A stretch of 49,953 nt of DNA from Caldalkalibacillus mannanilyticus JCM 10596 (GCF_000615945.1 NZ_BAMO01000038.1:1-49953); one strand, 5' to 3'; counted from the first letter of the stretch, positions 10,612 through 19,279 are shown. Made by a program: numbers and translations. The notes: a model not told the origin generated them from the letters alone.

Positions 10612-13600
10612 TTATGACCTTGTCTTAACTGCATTCGAATATCCGAGAATTTCCTCTATTTCATTTATTAGAGTAGGACTCAACTGTACGTTGTATTCAT
10701 CGTCTAACAAAATTGTTTTTTTCTCCTCTTCATAAAATAGATAGACTGGAGTTGCCCCGCGATTGGCATGCAACCATTTTTGGAGCTTCTTTAGACCATC
10801 AGACTGGGAAATAGAGGGGGCAATCCGAATAAATAGCTTCGTTGAATCCTCCTGTTTAGGTGGTAACATCTGTAATTCAGTGGCCCTTTGTGCAATAATT
10901 TGAATCTCATCCTCCTTTACCTCCACTTTCCCTTCGATAAACAGTAAGGTTTCTTCCTCATAAAGAGTCGGGCTTTGTTTAAATACCGAAGGAAAAATAA
11001 CCACATCTACTTCTACTCCTTGATCCTCTAAGACAAGAAAAGCCATCGCTTCTCCTTTTTTGGTTTTGATTCGCTTCACTCTTTGGATACATCCTATGGT
11101 TCGAATGACAGACGGATTTTTATTTTGCCGTGCATGGGGTTGCACCAATTGCTGTAATCCAATCGCTTGATAGCTTGCTGCCAGCTCTCGGAAAGAGTCC
11201 AGCGGATGACCGGATAAGTAGAAGCCTAAAACCTCCTTCTCACAACGTAAAATCTCAACAGGTGAATAAGGCTCCATATCAATCCAATGGTAGTCCTGAG
11301 GAAGCTCATCGGCAAAAAAGAAAAGCTGATCCGTTTGCTTGTTGCCCTTCGCTTTTTCTGCCATATCTAACATCGGATCTAGATTAGCCAACGCCTGGGC
11401 TCTGTGCATTCCAAATTCATCAAAAGCCCCTGCCATAATTAAGGACTCAATAACCCGACGATTACAGATTCTAAGATTCATTCTCTGACAGAAGTCTAAC
11501 AGATTCAAGAAGGGCTTCTTCTTTCTTTCCTCTATCATTTCTCGAATTGCCTGTTGTCCCACATTTTTTATGACACTTAACCCTAAACGTATTTGCCCTT
11601 CCTCCACAGAAAATTGAGATTGGCTGGCAAGCACCGATGGAGGGAGAACGGCAACCCCGCGACGTGCCGCTTGCTGTAAATACTCCGCTATTTTTTCCTG
11701 ATTTCCTAGTGAGGTTGATAGCAAGGACGCGAGAAAGGCGACTGGGTAATGGGTTTTTAAATAAGCAAGCTGATAGGCAATCACCGCATAAGCAGCTGAA
11801 TGAGAGCGATTAAATCCATAGTCGGCAAAACGAACAATCAAATCATACACGTGCTCCGCAACAGCCTCAGGATAGCTCTGCTGAATGCATCCTTGAACAA
11901 AATGCTCTCGCTCTTCTTCTAGAATCTCTCTCTTTTTCTTTCCTACGGCTCTCCGTAATAGATCTGCTTCGCCTAAGGAGAAGCCTGCCATCTTAGAAGC
12001 AATCTGCATGATTTGTTCCTGATAGACGATAATGCCATAGGTATCCTCTAAAATGGGCTTAAGATCATCGTGCGGATACTCTACTTTTACCCTGCCATAT
12101 TTCGCATCAATAAATAAAGGGATATTTTGCATCGGACCGGGTCGGTAGAGAGCGAGAACAGCAATAATATCTTCGAATGTTGAAGGACGCAATCGTTTCA
12201 GCACACTTCTCATCCCATCCGATTCTAATTGAAAGATTCCTGTCGTATCTCCCTCACTTAATAACTCATAGGTAGCTGGATCATCAAAAGGAATATGATC
12301 TAGCTGAAGAGGGGCAGTGGAGCTTGAATCCTGATTAACGATAGATAAAATCTCTTCGATTAAAGAGAGATTGCGCAAACCAAGAAAGTCCATTTTTAAT
12401 AAACCAATCTTCTCTAAATCCTCCATAGCGTATTGAGTAAGCGGGACTTGTTCATGTCCCTTTTGCAAAGGAACATAATGAGTCAAAGGTTCTTTAGAAA
12501 TAATCACTCCTGCCGCATGAGTAGAAGTATGTCTTGCCGTTCCTTCTAATCTTTTGGCCATTTCAAACAAATGCTCTAGACTTTCATCCTCTGCAAGGAG
12601 CTGTTCCAGGAGAACCGATTCCTTCTTGGCTTCTTCTAGAGTCACTCCTGGGTATCCTGGAATACATTTTGCCATTCGATCCACCTTAGCTAAGGGGATA
12701 TCCAGCACTCTGCCCACATCACGTACTGCTGCCTTCGCCGCCATAGTTCCAAAAGTAATGATCTGAGCGACATGATCAGGTCCATATTTCTCCACCACAT
12801 ACTCAATCACTTCATCTCTTCTGACATCGGAGAAATCAATATCGATATCAGGCATGGTAACTCTTTCTGGATTTAAAAAACGTTCAAATAACAGCTTATA
12901 TTTAATCGGATCTACATTTGTAATTTTTAGTACATAAGCGACAAGGCTCCCTGCTGCCGAACCTCGTCCAGGTCCCGTTAATATTCCCTGCTCATGAGCA
13001 AAGCGCATAAAATCCCAGACAATGAGAAAGTAATCCGCATATCCCATTTGTCCGATGACATGTAGTTCATAGTCTAGTCTTTGCAGGATCTCTGGAGTGA
13101 CCTGCGTGTAACGTTCGCTTACCCCACGTTCACACTGTTCTCTTAGATATTGCGGACCCGTCACTCCCTCTGGTACGGGATAGGCAGGTAGAATCTCTTG
13201 TCCAAGAGGAATCTGGAACTGACATCTCTCTGCAATTCGAACTGTATTCTGATAAGCTTCTGGAAGATGTGGAAAGAGCTTACGCATCTCTTGGGGCTGC
13301 TTCAAATAGAATTGAGCACTTGGGAATTTAAGACGTTGATCCTCCTTCACCTTAGAACCTGTCCCAATACATAATAAGCAGTCATGCGGAACAGCATCCT
13401 CACGGAAGGTATAGTGTACATCATTGGTCACTACCAAGGGAATCTTTCGGTCTTCTGCCAGCTGAATCAAGCGGAGGTTTACTTTACGCTGCTCCGCCAT
13501 GCCATGATCCTGAAGCTCTAAAAAATAATTCTCAGCCCCAAAGATCTCCTGATGTTCAGTAATAATCTCCTTGGCTCTCTCCTGTTGGTCAGAGAGAAGC

Positions 13601-14043
13601 GCTTGTTGAACCTCTCCGGCTAAGCAGGCACTGAGCGCAATGATCCCTTGACTATAGGTCCGAAGCCACTCCTTTGTCACTCTTGGTTTATAATAGAACC
13701 CCTCTAAATGAGCTTTTGTCGTTAGCTTGATTAAATTTTGATACCCCTGATACGTTTCAGCCAACAAGACGAGATGAAACAGCTCTTGCTTGTTTTTCAT
13801 CATTTTCTCGTCTAACGGCTGATTGGTGATATATACTTCTACACCAATAATGGGCTGTATTCCTTGTTTCAGGCATTCTCTATAAAAGGACATAGCTCCG
13901 TACATCGCCCCATGGTCAGTTAAGGCCAATGCTGACATTCCTTGACGCTTTGCTTCTGAAACTAATTCTTGAATCCGACTCGCTCCATCTAACAAACTAT
14001 ATTCACTATGGACATGTAAGTGGACAAATTCTTGTGAATCCAT
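10612..14043 (-). CDS. dnaE: DNA polymerase III alpha subunit (DnaE)
   Basis: Replicative DNA polymerase of the C family. In Bacillales, DnaE extends RNA primers on the lagging strand before handing over to PolC. The 1143 residues are collinear with DnaE. An N-terminal PHP domain begins HLHVHSEYSLLDGASR. The polymerase core carries GPGRGSAAGSLVAY and the catalytic aspartates in PDIDIDFSDVRR. A helix-hairpin-helix region and a C-terminal OB fold (TKKGEAMAFLVLEDQ) follow. It lacks the exonuclease insertion of PolC. It is the first gene of the ytsJ-accD-accA direction and diverges from the HAD phosphatase gene. Confidence 0.97.
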   Translation of the reverse strand: MDSQEFVHLHVHSEYSLLDGASRIQELVSEAKRQGMSALALTDHGAMYGAMSFYRECLKQGIQPIIGVEVYITNQPLDEKMMKNKQELFHLVLLAETYQGYQNLIKLTTKAHLEGFYYKPRVTKEWLRTYSQGIIALSACLAGEVQQALLSDQQERAKEIITEHQEIFGAENYFLELQDHGMAEQRKVNLRLIQLAEDRKIPLVVTNDVHYTFREDAVPHDCLLCIGTGSKVKEDQRLKFPSAQFYLKQPQEMRKLFPHLPEAYQNTVRIAERCQFQIPLGQEILPAYPVPEGVTGPQYLREQCERGVSERYTQVTPEILQRLDYELHVIGQMGYADYFLIVWDFMRFAHEQGILTGPGRGSAAGSLVAYVLKITNVDPIKYKLLFERFLNPERVTMPDIDIDFSDVRRDEVIEYVVEKYGPDHVAQIITFGTMAAKAAVRDVGRVLDIPLAKVDRMAKCIPGYPGVTLEEAKKESVLLEQLLAEDESLEHLFEMAKRLEGTARHTSTHAAGVIISKEPLTHYVPLQKGHEQVPLTQYAMEDLEKIGLLKMDFLGLRNLSLIEEILSIVNQDSSSTAPLQLDHIPFDDPATYELLSEGDTTGIFQLESDGMRSVLKRLRPSTFEDIIAVLALYRPGPMQNIPLFIDAKYGRVKVEYPHDDLKPILEDTYGIIVYQEQIMQIASKMAGFSLGEADLLRRAVGKKKREILEEEREHFVQGCIQQSYPEAVAEHVYDLIVRFADYGFNRSHSAAYAVIAYQLAYLKTHYPVAFLASLLSTSLGNQEKIAEYLQQAARRGVAVLPPSVLASQSQFSVEEGQIRLGLSVIKNVGQQAIREMIEERKKKPFLNLLDFCQRMNLRICNRRVIESLIMAGAFDEFGMHRAQALANLDPMLDMAEKAKGNKQTDQLFFFADELPQDYHWIDMEPYSPVEILRCEKEVLGFYLSGHPLDSFRELAASYQAIGLQQLVQPHARQNKNPSVIRTIGCIQRVKRIKTKKGEAMAFLVLEDQGVEVDVVIFPSVFKQSPTLYEEETLLFIEGKVEVKEDEIQIIAQRATELQMLPPKQEDSTKLFIRIAPSISQSDGLKKLQKWLHANRGATPVYLFYEEEKKTILLDDEYNVQLSPTLINEIEEILGYSNAVKTRS

Positions 14044-14132
14044 GCTGCTCCGATCACCTGCCTAAAAATTTCCTTCTACAGTTCTTTTATGTATAATAAA
14101 TTTTAACATAACAAGTAAAGGTAGTGGTAATT

Positions 14133-14932
14133 ATGAGTCATCCCTTACTAATCGCTATTGATTTAGATGGAACGTTGTTAACTGATGCCAAAAAAATCAG
14201 TCCACGAACCAAAAAAGCCCTTCAGCTCGCCATGAAACAAGGTCATAAGGTCGTGATCTCTACTGGACGTCCTTTCCGTTCAAGTGAGCCTTATTATCAG
14301 GAACTACAGCTAGATACACCCATTGTCAACTTTAATGGGGCTTTGGTTCATCATCCCATCGATCATCATTGGGGTGTCTTTCACACACCTTTGCAAATGA
14401 ACGTAGCGCAGGGCGTTATTCGAACCAGCGAAAAATTTGGAGTACGTAATATTATGGTTGAGGTCCTGGACGAAGTATTTCTCAGAGAGCATGATGAAGT
14501 GATTATGAATACTTTTTTCGACCCTTCTCTGGATGTCAATAAATTACCAGAGATTTTGCATACTGACCCTACTTCTGTATTGATTCATCCACATGAACAT
14601 AACGTTGATCAACTGAGAAGATTTCTAGAGGAAGAACATGCTGAGGTGATCGATCACAGGAAATGGGGTGCCCATGGAACATTATCGAGATCGTTCGCTC
14701 TGGGCTCAGTAAGGCTGTAGGATTAGAACGAGTCTGTGCCAGCTTCGATATTCCGGCTAAGAATGTTATCGCTTTTGGTGATGAGGATAATGATATTGAA
14801 ATGCTTCAATTCGCTGGGACAGGCGTCGCTATGTCCAATGCCATCCCACAACTGAAGGAAGTCGCCAATACCATTACCTTAAGTAACGAAGAGGATGGGA
14901 TCGCTCATTTTCTAGAAAAGCATGTTCTATAG
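14133..14932 (+). CDS. Cof-type HAD phosphatase, one frameshift
   Basis: HAD-superfamily (Cof/YidA type) phosphatase of small phosphorylated metabolites, substrate unknown. Motif I IAIDLDGTLLTD lies at the N-terminus and motif II is VISTGRPF. The frame breaks at the CCC run 14671-14673: the first frame reads KWGAHGTLSRS and soon stops, while the next frame reads PWNIIEIVRSGLSKAVGL and then motif IV AFGDEDNDIEMLQFAGTGVAMSNA. One missing C restores a normal protein of about 266 residues with all four motifs. ATG 14133 follows AAAGG. It is divergent from dnaE and leads into ytrH. The break looks like a sequencing error. Confidence 0.88.
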
Positions 14933-14955
14933 GGTCACATCCCGCATCTCCAGTA

Positions 14956-14984
14956 ACATATCTCGCCTCTTTGTCCCATATACT
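14956..14984 (+). promoter_or_regulatory. SigE-like promoter before ytrH
   Basis: ACATATC, a 14-nt spacer, then CATATACT. This fits the mother-cell SigE pattern (about KMATATT-N14-CATACAMT) and lies 32 nt upstream of the ytrH ATG. B. subtilis ytrHI is known to be SigE-controlled. The match is by eye only. Confidence 0.55.
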
Positions 14985-15015
14985 GATTGGAGAAGGACAG
15001 ATGGGGGAGATAACA

Positions 15016-15342
15016 ATGAGCAAATTTATGGCAACCATCGTTTTAGATTTTTTTGTGGCTTTTGGCGTCATTATTGGAGGAGCATTATTAGGAGGATTAG
15101 GCGCTTTTGTCGCTGGACAACAGCCCATGCAAACCATGATGGTCCTCGCAGATAAATTGAAAATATGGGCTGTTGTCGCCGCCATAGGCGGGACTGTTGA
15201 TACCCTATCCCTTATAGAACGTAATTTTTTCGATGGGATGCATAGTGAAATTATTAAGCAGGTGCTTTATATTTTCAGTGCTTTTTTTGGAGCTTATATT
15301 GGCACAACTCTGATTCATTGGCTTGGGGGAGAACTTAAATGA
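15016..15342 (+). CDS. ytrH: Sporulation membrane protein YtrH
   Basis: Mother-cell membrane protein needed for efficient sporulation in B. subtilis. From ATG 15016 it is 108 residues, starting MSKFMATIVLDFFVAFG, with GGGGGAG 6 nt upstream. It has three hydrophobic segments: FVAFGVIIGGALLGGLGAFVAG, WAVVAAIGGTVDTL and the C-terminal FSAFFGAYIGTTLI. The glycine-rich first segment and the KIWAVVAAIGGT stretch are typical of YtrH. Upstream in-frame starts would run into the promoter region. Its stop overlaps the ytrI start (ATGA). A SigE-like promoter lies just upstream. Confidence 0.9.
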   Translation: MSKFMATIVLDFFVAFGVIIGGALLGGLGAFVAGQQPMQTMMVLADKLKIWAVVAAIGGTVDTLSLIERNFFDGMHSEIIKQVLYIFSAFFGAYIGTTLIHWLGGELK

Positions 15343-15833
15343 GAGTACCTAGTGCTCACATTTTTCGTCTGCTAACACAAATCGTCGCTTCTTTTATCTT
15401 AGGAATGCTACTAGGTGCCATCATTTTTCTTTTTATGTACGGACAACTCATGGATCAATCTCTTATTGATAACCGGAAATTGAAATCAGAAATTACGGAG
15501 CTAGAACAAGAGCTGGACTCCATAAAGAGTAAAGAAGCAGAAATTAAAAACCAACAAAAGCTAATCGTCCAAAAAATAAATATTCAAATCGTCACATCAA
15601 AGGAAAAACAGCCCAATGAGTTTATTGAAACCGAAATCACAGACCGTATGCGTAATGATCTTAAATTCCTCATCGGCATGCCTTTAGAAAGTGTAGCAGA
15701 TACTGCTGAAACCATCGTTCATTTAGTCAATGGACGGAAATACACGATTGAACAGCAGGAGTTCAGCTTAGAATTAGATATGTTGGTACTCTATACAACG
15801 ATGACATTTAAGGTCAAGGTGAAAAGTCGTTAG
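15339..15833 (+). CDS. ytrI: Sporulation membrane protein YtrI
   Basis: Partner of YtrH in mother-cell sporulation functions. The protein has 164 residues: a single N-terminal membrane segment (about residues 12-34, IVASFILGMLLGAIIFLFM), a coiled-coil-like stretch (KLKSEITELEQELDSIKSKEA) and a C-terminal alpha/beta domain facing outward. The start overlaps the ytrH stop as ATGA, so the two are translationally coupled. Length and layout agree with YtrI of Bacillales. Its molecular action is unknown. Confidence 0.86.
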   Translation: MRVPSAHIFRLLTQIVASFILGMLLGAIIFLFMYGQLMDQSLIDNRKLKSEITELEQELDSIKSKEAEIKNQQKLIVQKINIQIVTSKEKQPNEFIETEITDRMRNDLKFLIGMPLESVADTAETIVHLVNGRKYTIEQQEFSLELDMLVLYTTMTFKVKVKSR

Positions 15834-15861
15834 TCCCTGTTCTGTATATCACGCTGAACAC

Positions 15862-15897
15862 TGCATATTGTCATGATAATGTAAAAATCATGATGCA
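15862..15897. repeat. Imperfect inverted repeat after ytrI
   Basis: TCATGAT (15871-15877) and ATCATGA (15887-15893), extended outward by TGCAT/ATGCA with a 4-nt bulge. It sits just past the ytrI stop. There is no T-run, so it is a poor terminator and could be an operator or mRNA 3' structure. Confidence 0.35.
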
Positions 15898-15980
15898 TTA
15901 AGGGTCGCTATCTTACGCTTTTTTTAGTATAATATTTATGTAATTTAGATTATAATCATGAAATTGGAGGTTGATGCGTA

Positions 15981-16168
15981 ATGATTATTAACAGAAGGGT
16001 CTAGCGAGAAAAAAAGTAGAAGAATTAAAAAATGGATTTTCTGCTTTTGCTGAAACTCATGAAGTTGCTGATTTCATTGAAAAAGAACTAGCCAATTTAG
16101 ACATTAAAATCCATGTTGACCGCACCTCTGTCGGCGCTTGGTTTATCCCTGTAAAGGAGCAAGGCTAA
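15981..16168 (+). CDS. 62-residue conserved-looking protein, one frameshift
   Basis: A short gene with GGAGG 10 nt before ATG 15981. The frame stops early at 16002 (MIINRRV-stop), but one extra A or G in the AGAAGGGT context near 15991-15998 gives a continuous protein. It would read MIINRKGLARKKVEELKNG and continue through FAETHEVADFIEKELANLD to a C-terminal HVDRTSVGAWFIPVKEQG. It is charged, soluble, and has alpha-beta-type alternation. A strong terminator follows. I do not recognise the family. The good ribosome site, even codon use and clean continuation argue for a real gene with a sequence error. Confidence 0.6.
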
Positions 16169-16196
16169 CTCATGATTCCCTCTGATTCCTTACCTT

Positions 16197-16236
16197 AAAA
16201 AAGACCAACTTTCTCCATAATAAGTTGGTCTTTTTT
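16197..16236. terminator. Bidirectional terminator after the 62-codon gene
   Basis: AAAAAAGACCAACTT (16197-16211) and AAGTTGGTCTTTTTT (16222-16236) form a 15-bp hairpin with A and T runs. It lies between convergent genes: the 62-codon gene (+) and the pseudopilin pair (-). Confidence 0.9.
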
Positions 16237-16279
16237 ATATGCTCATTCTGTTTTTCACCTTCTATTATCCTCTATTTGT

Positions 16280-17359
16280 CTAGTGTCCTCTCTTCTTGTC
16301 CAGACGTTTTTTTATATACGCTTCCATGCTCGCTTTGGACAACACTTCGAATCCACCTCTGGCTTCTTGTTCATCTAGTGTGAGAATCGCTTCATAGGCT
16401 CCTTCTTTAGAATTCCCTCCAATGATGATTTCACAGCTCATCCAGCCCTCAGCATTGGTTGGACAGCTTTCAGATTTCACAAAGCCACTCTGATATTCTA
16501 ATGTGACTAGAATGCTCTGATTAGGAGGACCACAGGCTAAGATTTTGACCTTTTTACCACGTTGTACAGGCGAATTGATGGAATCAAGGTAAAAACAATC
16601 CTCTTCCTCTATCTCTTCTTGCGGGGGCGGTTCCTTAGACACCCCTTCTTCCGAATCTATATCCGACGAATCTGGATCTTGCTTCTCTGTACTCCCATCT
16701 TCTGCTCCTTCATCCTCTTGTTTATGAGAATCTCTTTCCTTTTTATTTTTTTCTGACGGACGATTTGGATCCATATCGGTTGGTAGAGGAGCTTGTGTTT
16801 CCCCAATCCAAACTCTCTCTACGGCTTTTTTCTTAAACGTCATCGTCTGATTAAAGAAAGGAAGATAGAGCGGCATATCGTATCTCGCTTCTACAGCCAA
16901 ATAAGCTTCAGAACGGTTTCGAAGGTTAGGGAGCGATGCTTGGGTGATTTGAAAGTTCTCAATACGGAGCACAGTATCGTCAATATAAGTATCAAAGAGA
17001 GGCTGAAATACATTGTCCAAAATGGCTCTATCTGCTGCACCTGTCCCTTGTACAAATGCTTCCCTTAGCTCTAACACCTTCTGACTTTTAGTTGGGTATA
17101 ACGCAGTGAGAGTACTCTCCTTTTCAGGATCTTTTATTTGAGTCATCGATACTCCAACTGGATAGATCTGTGTAGCCACTTGCTTTACCCCACTAGAAAG
17201 AGCTTGAGTTAAAGCCATATCAACGATTGATATTCGAATGAGCGTCGTTAAAAAAAGCATGAAACAAAGAAAAATCGGTAAAATAATCGCTGCCTCAAGA
17301 ACAATACTACCTGTTACTTTTCTACAGAACGAAAGCCTTCTCTTACTCATAAAGTCCAT
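16280..17359 (-). CDS. TadE-like pseudopilin with acidic linker and Ig-like C-terminal domain
   Basis: A 359-residue surface protein. The N-terminus has the type IV/TadE prepilin pattern, basic residues then G17|S18 with Glu at +5 (TGSIVLEAAIILPIF), running into one hydrophobic helix. Residues about 30-190 form a TadE/TadG-like outer region. A highly charged, low-complexity linker rich in Glu, Asp, Lys and Ser follows (about 200-255). The last 100 residues have alternating beta-strand character, four cysteines (in DCFY, ACGPP, ESCPT and SCEII) and an Ig/adhesin-like look. ATG 17359 has GAGG 7 nt upstream. It overlaps the upstream pseudopilin gene by 17 nt. Function is inferred: pilus minor subunit or membrane-anchored display protein. 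Confidence 0.72.
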   Translation of the reverse strand: MDFMSKRRLSFCRKVTGSIVLEAAIILPIFLCFMLFLTTLIRISIVDMALTQALSSGVKQVATQIYPVGVSMTQIKDPEKESTLTALYPTKSQKVLELREAFVQGTGAADRAILDNVFQPLFDTYIDDTVLRIENFQITQASLPNLRNRSEAYLAVEARYDMPLYLPFFNQTMTFKKKAVERVWIGETQAPLPTDMDPNRPSEKNKKERDSHKQEDEGAEDGSTEKQDPDSSDIDSEEGVSKEPPPQEEIEEEDCFYLDSINSPVQRGKKVKILACGPPNQSILVTLEYQSGFVKSESCPTNAEGWMSCEIIIGGNSKEGAYEAILTLDEQEARGGFEVLSKASMEAYIKKRLDKKRGH

Positions 17360-18011
17360 ACTCTTTCCTCTGCTTCGAAAAGATCAAATCAAGCTTCGGT
17401 TTGCCCAGTTCCTCTACACGTTCCTGGTAAGCAGAGACAAATGACACATTGCGTATCAATTCAACAGGGTCATGAACTGGAGAAGCGACGGTGACCGTGA
17501 CCTTCTCACTCAAGACATAGCCTAATAGACGTGGGAGCTTCAATGGCTTTTCTAGACTCACAAGAACATGACTCTCCCCGTTTTCCTTTTGGTAGACCAC
17601 TTCTCCATTCAATCTGGAAGGCAGCCACTCTCCTGCTTTCTTGATTTTTTTCTGTGTCAGGTTAATTATCCTGCCTGGTACGTCAAAATCTAGTTTTGTA
17701 TCCCTCTTTTTCTGGGGAAATCCGAGCATCGCATCCAACCATGATTCTTCTGTATCCCTCCAGTATAATGGATCATATTCTCCCACTAAGAATTCTCCAC
17801 TTTGTGAGTCCTTATGGCTGTTTGTCCAATTCATGGAGGTCTTTTCTGCTGTGATGGAGGCAAGATAATACAATGTCACCTTTTGATAGGTAACAATACT
17901 AAGAAATAAAAAAAGAATAATGGTGATGAAGAGGATAGGAAAAACCAGAGAGGACTCTATTGTAAAACTTCCTTGTTCACAGCGAATCAACGTTTTTTTA
18001 CGCTCTTGCAT
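17343..18011 (-). CDS. TadE-like pseudopilin
   Basis: A 222-residue protein with a prepilin-type start: MQERKKTLIRCEQG14|S15 and Glu at +5 (GSFTIESSLVFPILF), then a single hydrophobic helix to about residue 45. The rest is predicted to lie outside the membrane. It contains WTNSHKDSQSGEF and a basic amphipathic segment around 120-145. The gene ends 17 nt inside the second pseudopilin gene, so the pair is one transcription unit. No TadA ATPase, TadB/C platform or prepilin peptidase gene is within the window. The ribosome site is weak (AGGA about 12 nt upstream). A TadE/TadF-like role is inferred from the signal motif and pairing, not from whole-length similarity. Confidence 0.72.
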   Translation of the reverse strand: MQERKKTLIRCEQGSFTIESSLVFPILFITIILFLFLSIVTYQKVTLYYLASITAEKTSMNWTNSHKDSQSGEFLVGEYDPLYWRDTEESWLDAMLGFPQKKRDTKLDFDVPGRIINLTQKKIKKAGEWLPSRLNGEVVYQKENGESHVLVSLEKPLKLPRLLGYVLSEKVTVTVASPVHDPVELIRNVSFVSAYQERVEELGKPKLDLIFSKQRKEYGLYE

Positions 18012-18088
18012 ACCATCACCAGTTCCTATCGAAAATACAAAGATTTTGTCATTTATTTTCCAATTTTGAAACTAGTTTAATGGTAAAC

Positions 18089-18117
18089 AAAAAATAGGTG
18101 TTTGTCACCTATTTTTT
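18089..18117. terminator. Terminator after tcdA
   Basis: AAAAAATAGGTG (18089-18100), loop TTTGT, CACCTATTTTTT (18106-18117). On the - strand it ends in a T run, 25 nt past the tcdA stop. It separates tcdA from the pseudopilin pair. Confidence 0.85.
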
Positions 18118-18141
18118 GCAAGTTTTTTCTATTTTTTTGAT

Positions 18142-18930
18142 TTAAACAGTCTGATTTCGAGCACGATCAATCGTGATATCATGGGTTTTCATTAGATCAT
18201 TCACTACAACCCCCGCCGCTAACAACCCTGCTACCGAAGGAACAAATGCATTGCTGGCAGGAGGCATTTTGGCTTTGCGAATCTTAGCATTGGGATCAGG
18301 TACAATTTCTTGAAGGGTATCATGCTTTTGGAGAACAGGAATTTCTTTAGAATAGACCACCTTAACCCCCTTATAAATTCTTGCTTCACGCAGCTTTTTG
18401 CGAATCACTTTAGCCAGTGGATCATAGCTCGTTTTCGAAATATCATCCACTGTTAATTGAGCAGGGTCCATTTTATTTGCTGCACCCATGCTTGAGATGA
18501 CGGGTATATTGCGCTGTTTGCATTCCTTGATAATATGTATTTTATATGTGACAGTATCACAGGCATCCACCACATAATCAAGTCCATAAGAGAAAAACTG
18601 CTCATACGTTTCTTCTGTATAGAACATTTTTAAGGCGATCACTTCGCATTCAGGATTAATGTCTGCGATTCTCTCCTTCATCAATTCTACCTTAGGACGC
18701 CCTACTGTAGAGAGCAACGCATGGATTTGACGATTGATGTTTGTAATATCGACATCATCCTTATCCACCAAGACAAGTCTTCCTACACCTGAGCGAGCGA
18801 GTGCCTCTGCTGTAAAAGACCCTACTCCCCCAATTCCTAAGATCGCTACTGTACTATTTTTTAGAGCATGGACCCCTTCTTTTCCTATGGCAAGTTCAGT
18901 TCTGGAAAACTGAGTTAATTTTACGCTCAT
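18142..18930 (-). CDS. tcdA: tRNA threonylcarbamoyladenosine dehydratase
   Basis: ATP-dependent dehydratase that converts t6A37 to cyclic ct6A in tRNAs (CsdL/YgdL family; yrvM position in B. subtilis). From ATG 18930 it is 262 residues, starting MSVKLTQFSRTELAIG, with AAGGAG 8 nt upstream. The ThiF/MoeB/E1-like Rossmann motif is GIGGVGSFTAEALARSGVG. The adenylation site includes DINRQ-like NINRQIHAL, and the DACDTV segment follows. It lies next to 6S RNA and aspS, the order known in B. subtilis. Confidence 0.93.
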   Translation of the reverse strand: MSVKLTQFSRTELAIGKEGVHALKNSTVAILGIGGVGSFTAEALARSGVGRLVLVDKDDVDITNINRQIHALLSTVGRPKVELMKERIADINPECEVIALKMFYTEETYEQFFSYGLDYVVDACDTVTYKIHIIKECKQRNIPVISSMGAANKMDPAQLTVDDISKTSYDPLAKVIRKKLREARIYKGVKVVYSKEIPVLQKHDTLQEIVPDPNAKIRKAKMPPASNAFVPSVAGLLAAGVVVNDLMKTHDITIDRARNQTV

Positions 18931-19052
18931 TCGATTCACTCCTTTATATAACATATTTATTCCACAATATTAGGCGGAGTATGTCAAGGGGAATTTGTAT
19001 TTTGGTTGATTAATCATTCTGTTGTTTTATTAAATCACATCTAATCACACAA

Positions 19053-19244
19053 AAAAAAAGAGCCCCATGTATGCCGTGGCTCCTCAGTTTTGAACCTGCC
19101 TTCGCAGGTGGGTGCTCTGCTTTTGATTTCTCATGTCCACAATGAAGAGGCATATGTTCCATCAAATAGACTCCGAGCTCCCTAACTCAAAATGTTGGCT
19201 CAAAACGTTGGTTATTCACGAACATCTCAGGACTCTTTGCTCTG
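19053..19244 (-). ncRNA. ssrS: 6S RNA (6S-1/BsrA type)
   Basis: A small RNA that mimics an open promoter and binds sigma-A RNA polymerase. It lies between tcdA (yrvM) and aspS, exactly the site of B. subtilis bsrA. Transcript blocks resembling BsrA include the 5' AGTCCTGAGATGTT, ATATGCCTCTTCATTG, and 3' GCACCCACCTGCGAAGGCAG then GTTCAAAAC. The 3' end is a GAGCC...GGGCTC hairpin plus a T run at 19053-19085. Exact ends are estimated from the promoter and terminator. Confidence 0.9.
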
Positions 19245-19249
19245 CCTTT

Positions 19250-19279
19250 ATGTTATCACAAGGATAAGGGGCATTTCAA
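19250..19279 (-). promoter_or_regulatory. Sigma-A promoter of 6S RNA
   Basis: TTGAAA (19274-19279), an 18-nt spacer, TAACAT (19250-19255) on the - strand. This places the start of transcription near 19244, right at the 6S RNA 5' end. Confidence 0.6.

Noticed and set aside
14663-14932. Separate 89-residue gene after the HAD gene
   Set aside because: It holds HAD motif IV and continues the same protein after a missing C; it is not an independent gene.
15905-15933. Promoter before the 62-codon gene
   Set aside because: There is a TATAAT at 15928-15933, but no acceptable -35 at the right distance.
18012-18088. Promoter for the pseudopilin pair
   Set aside because: TTGGAA-N17-TTGTAT is possible but too weak to report; the region is AT-rich and gives several equally poor matches.
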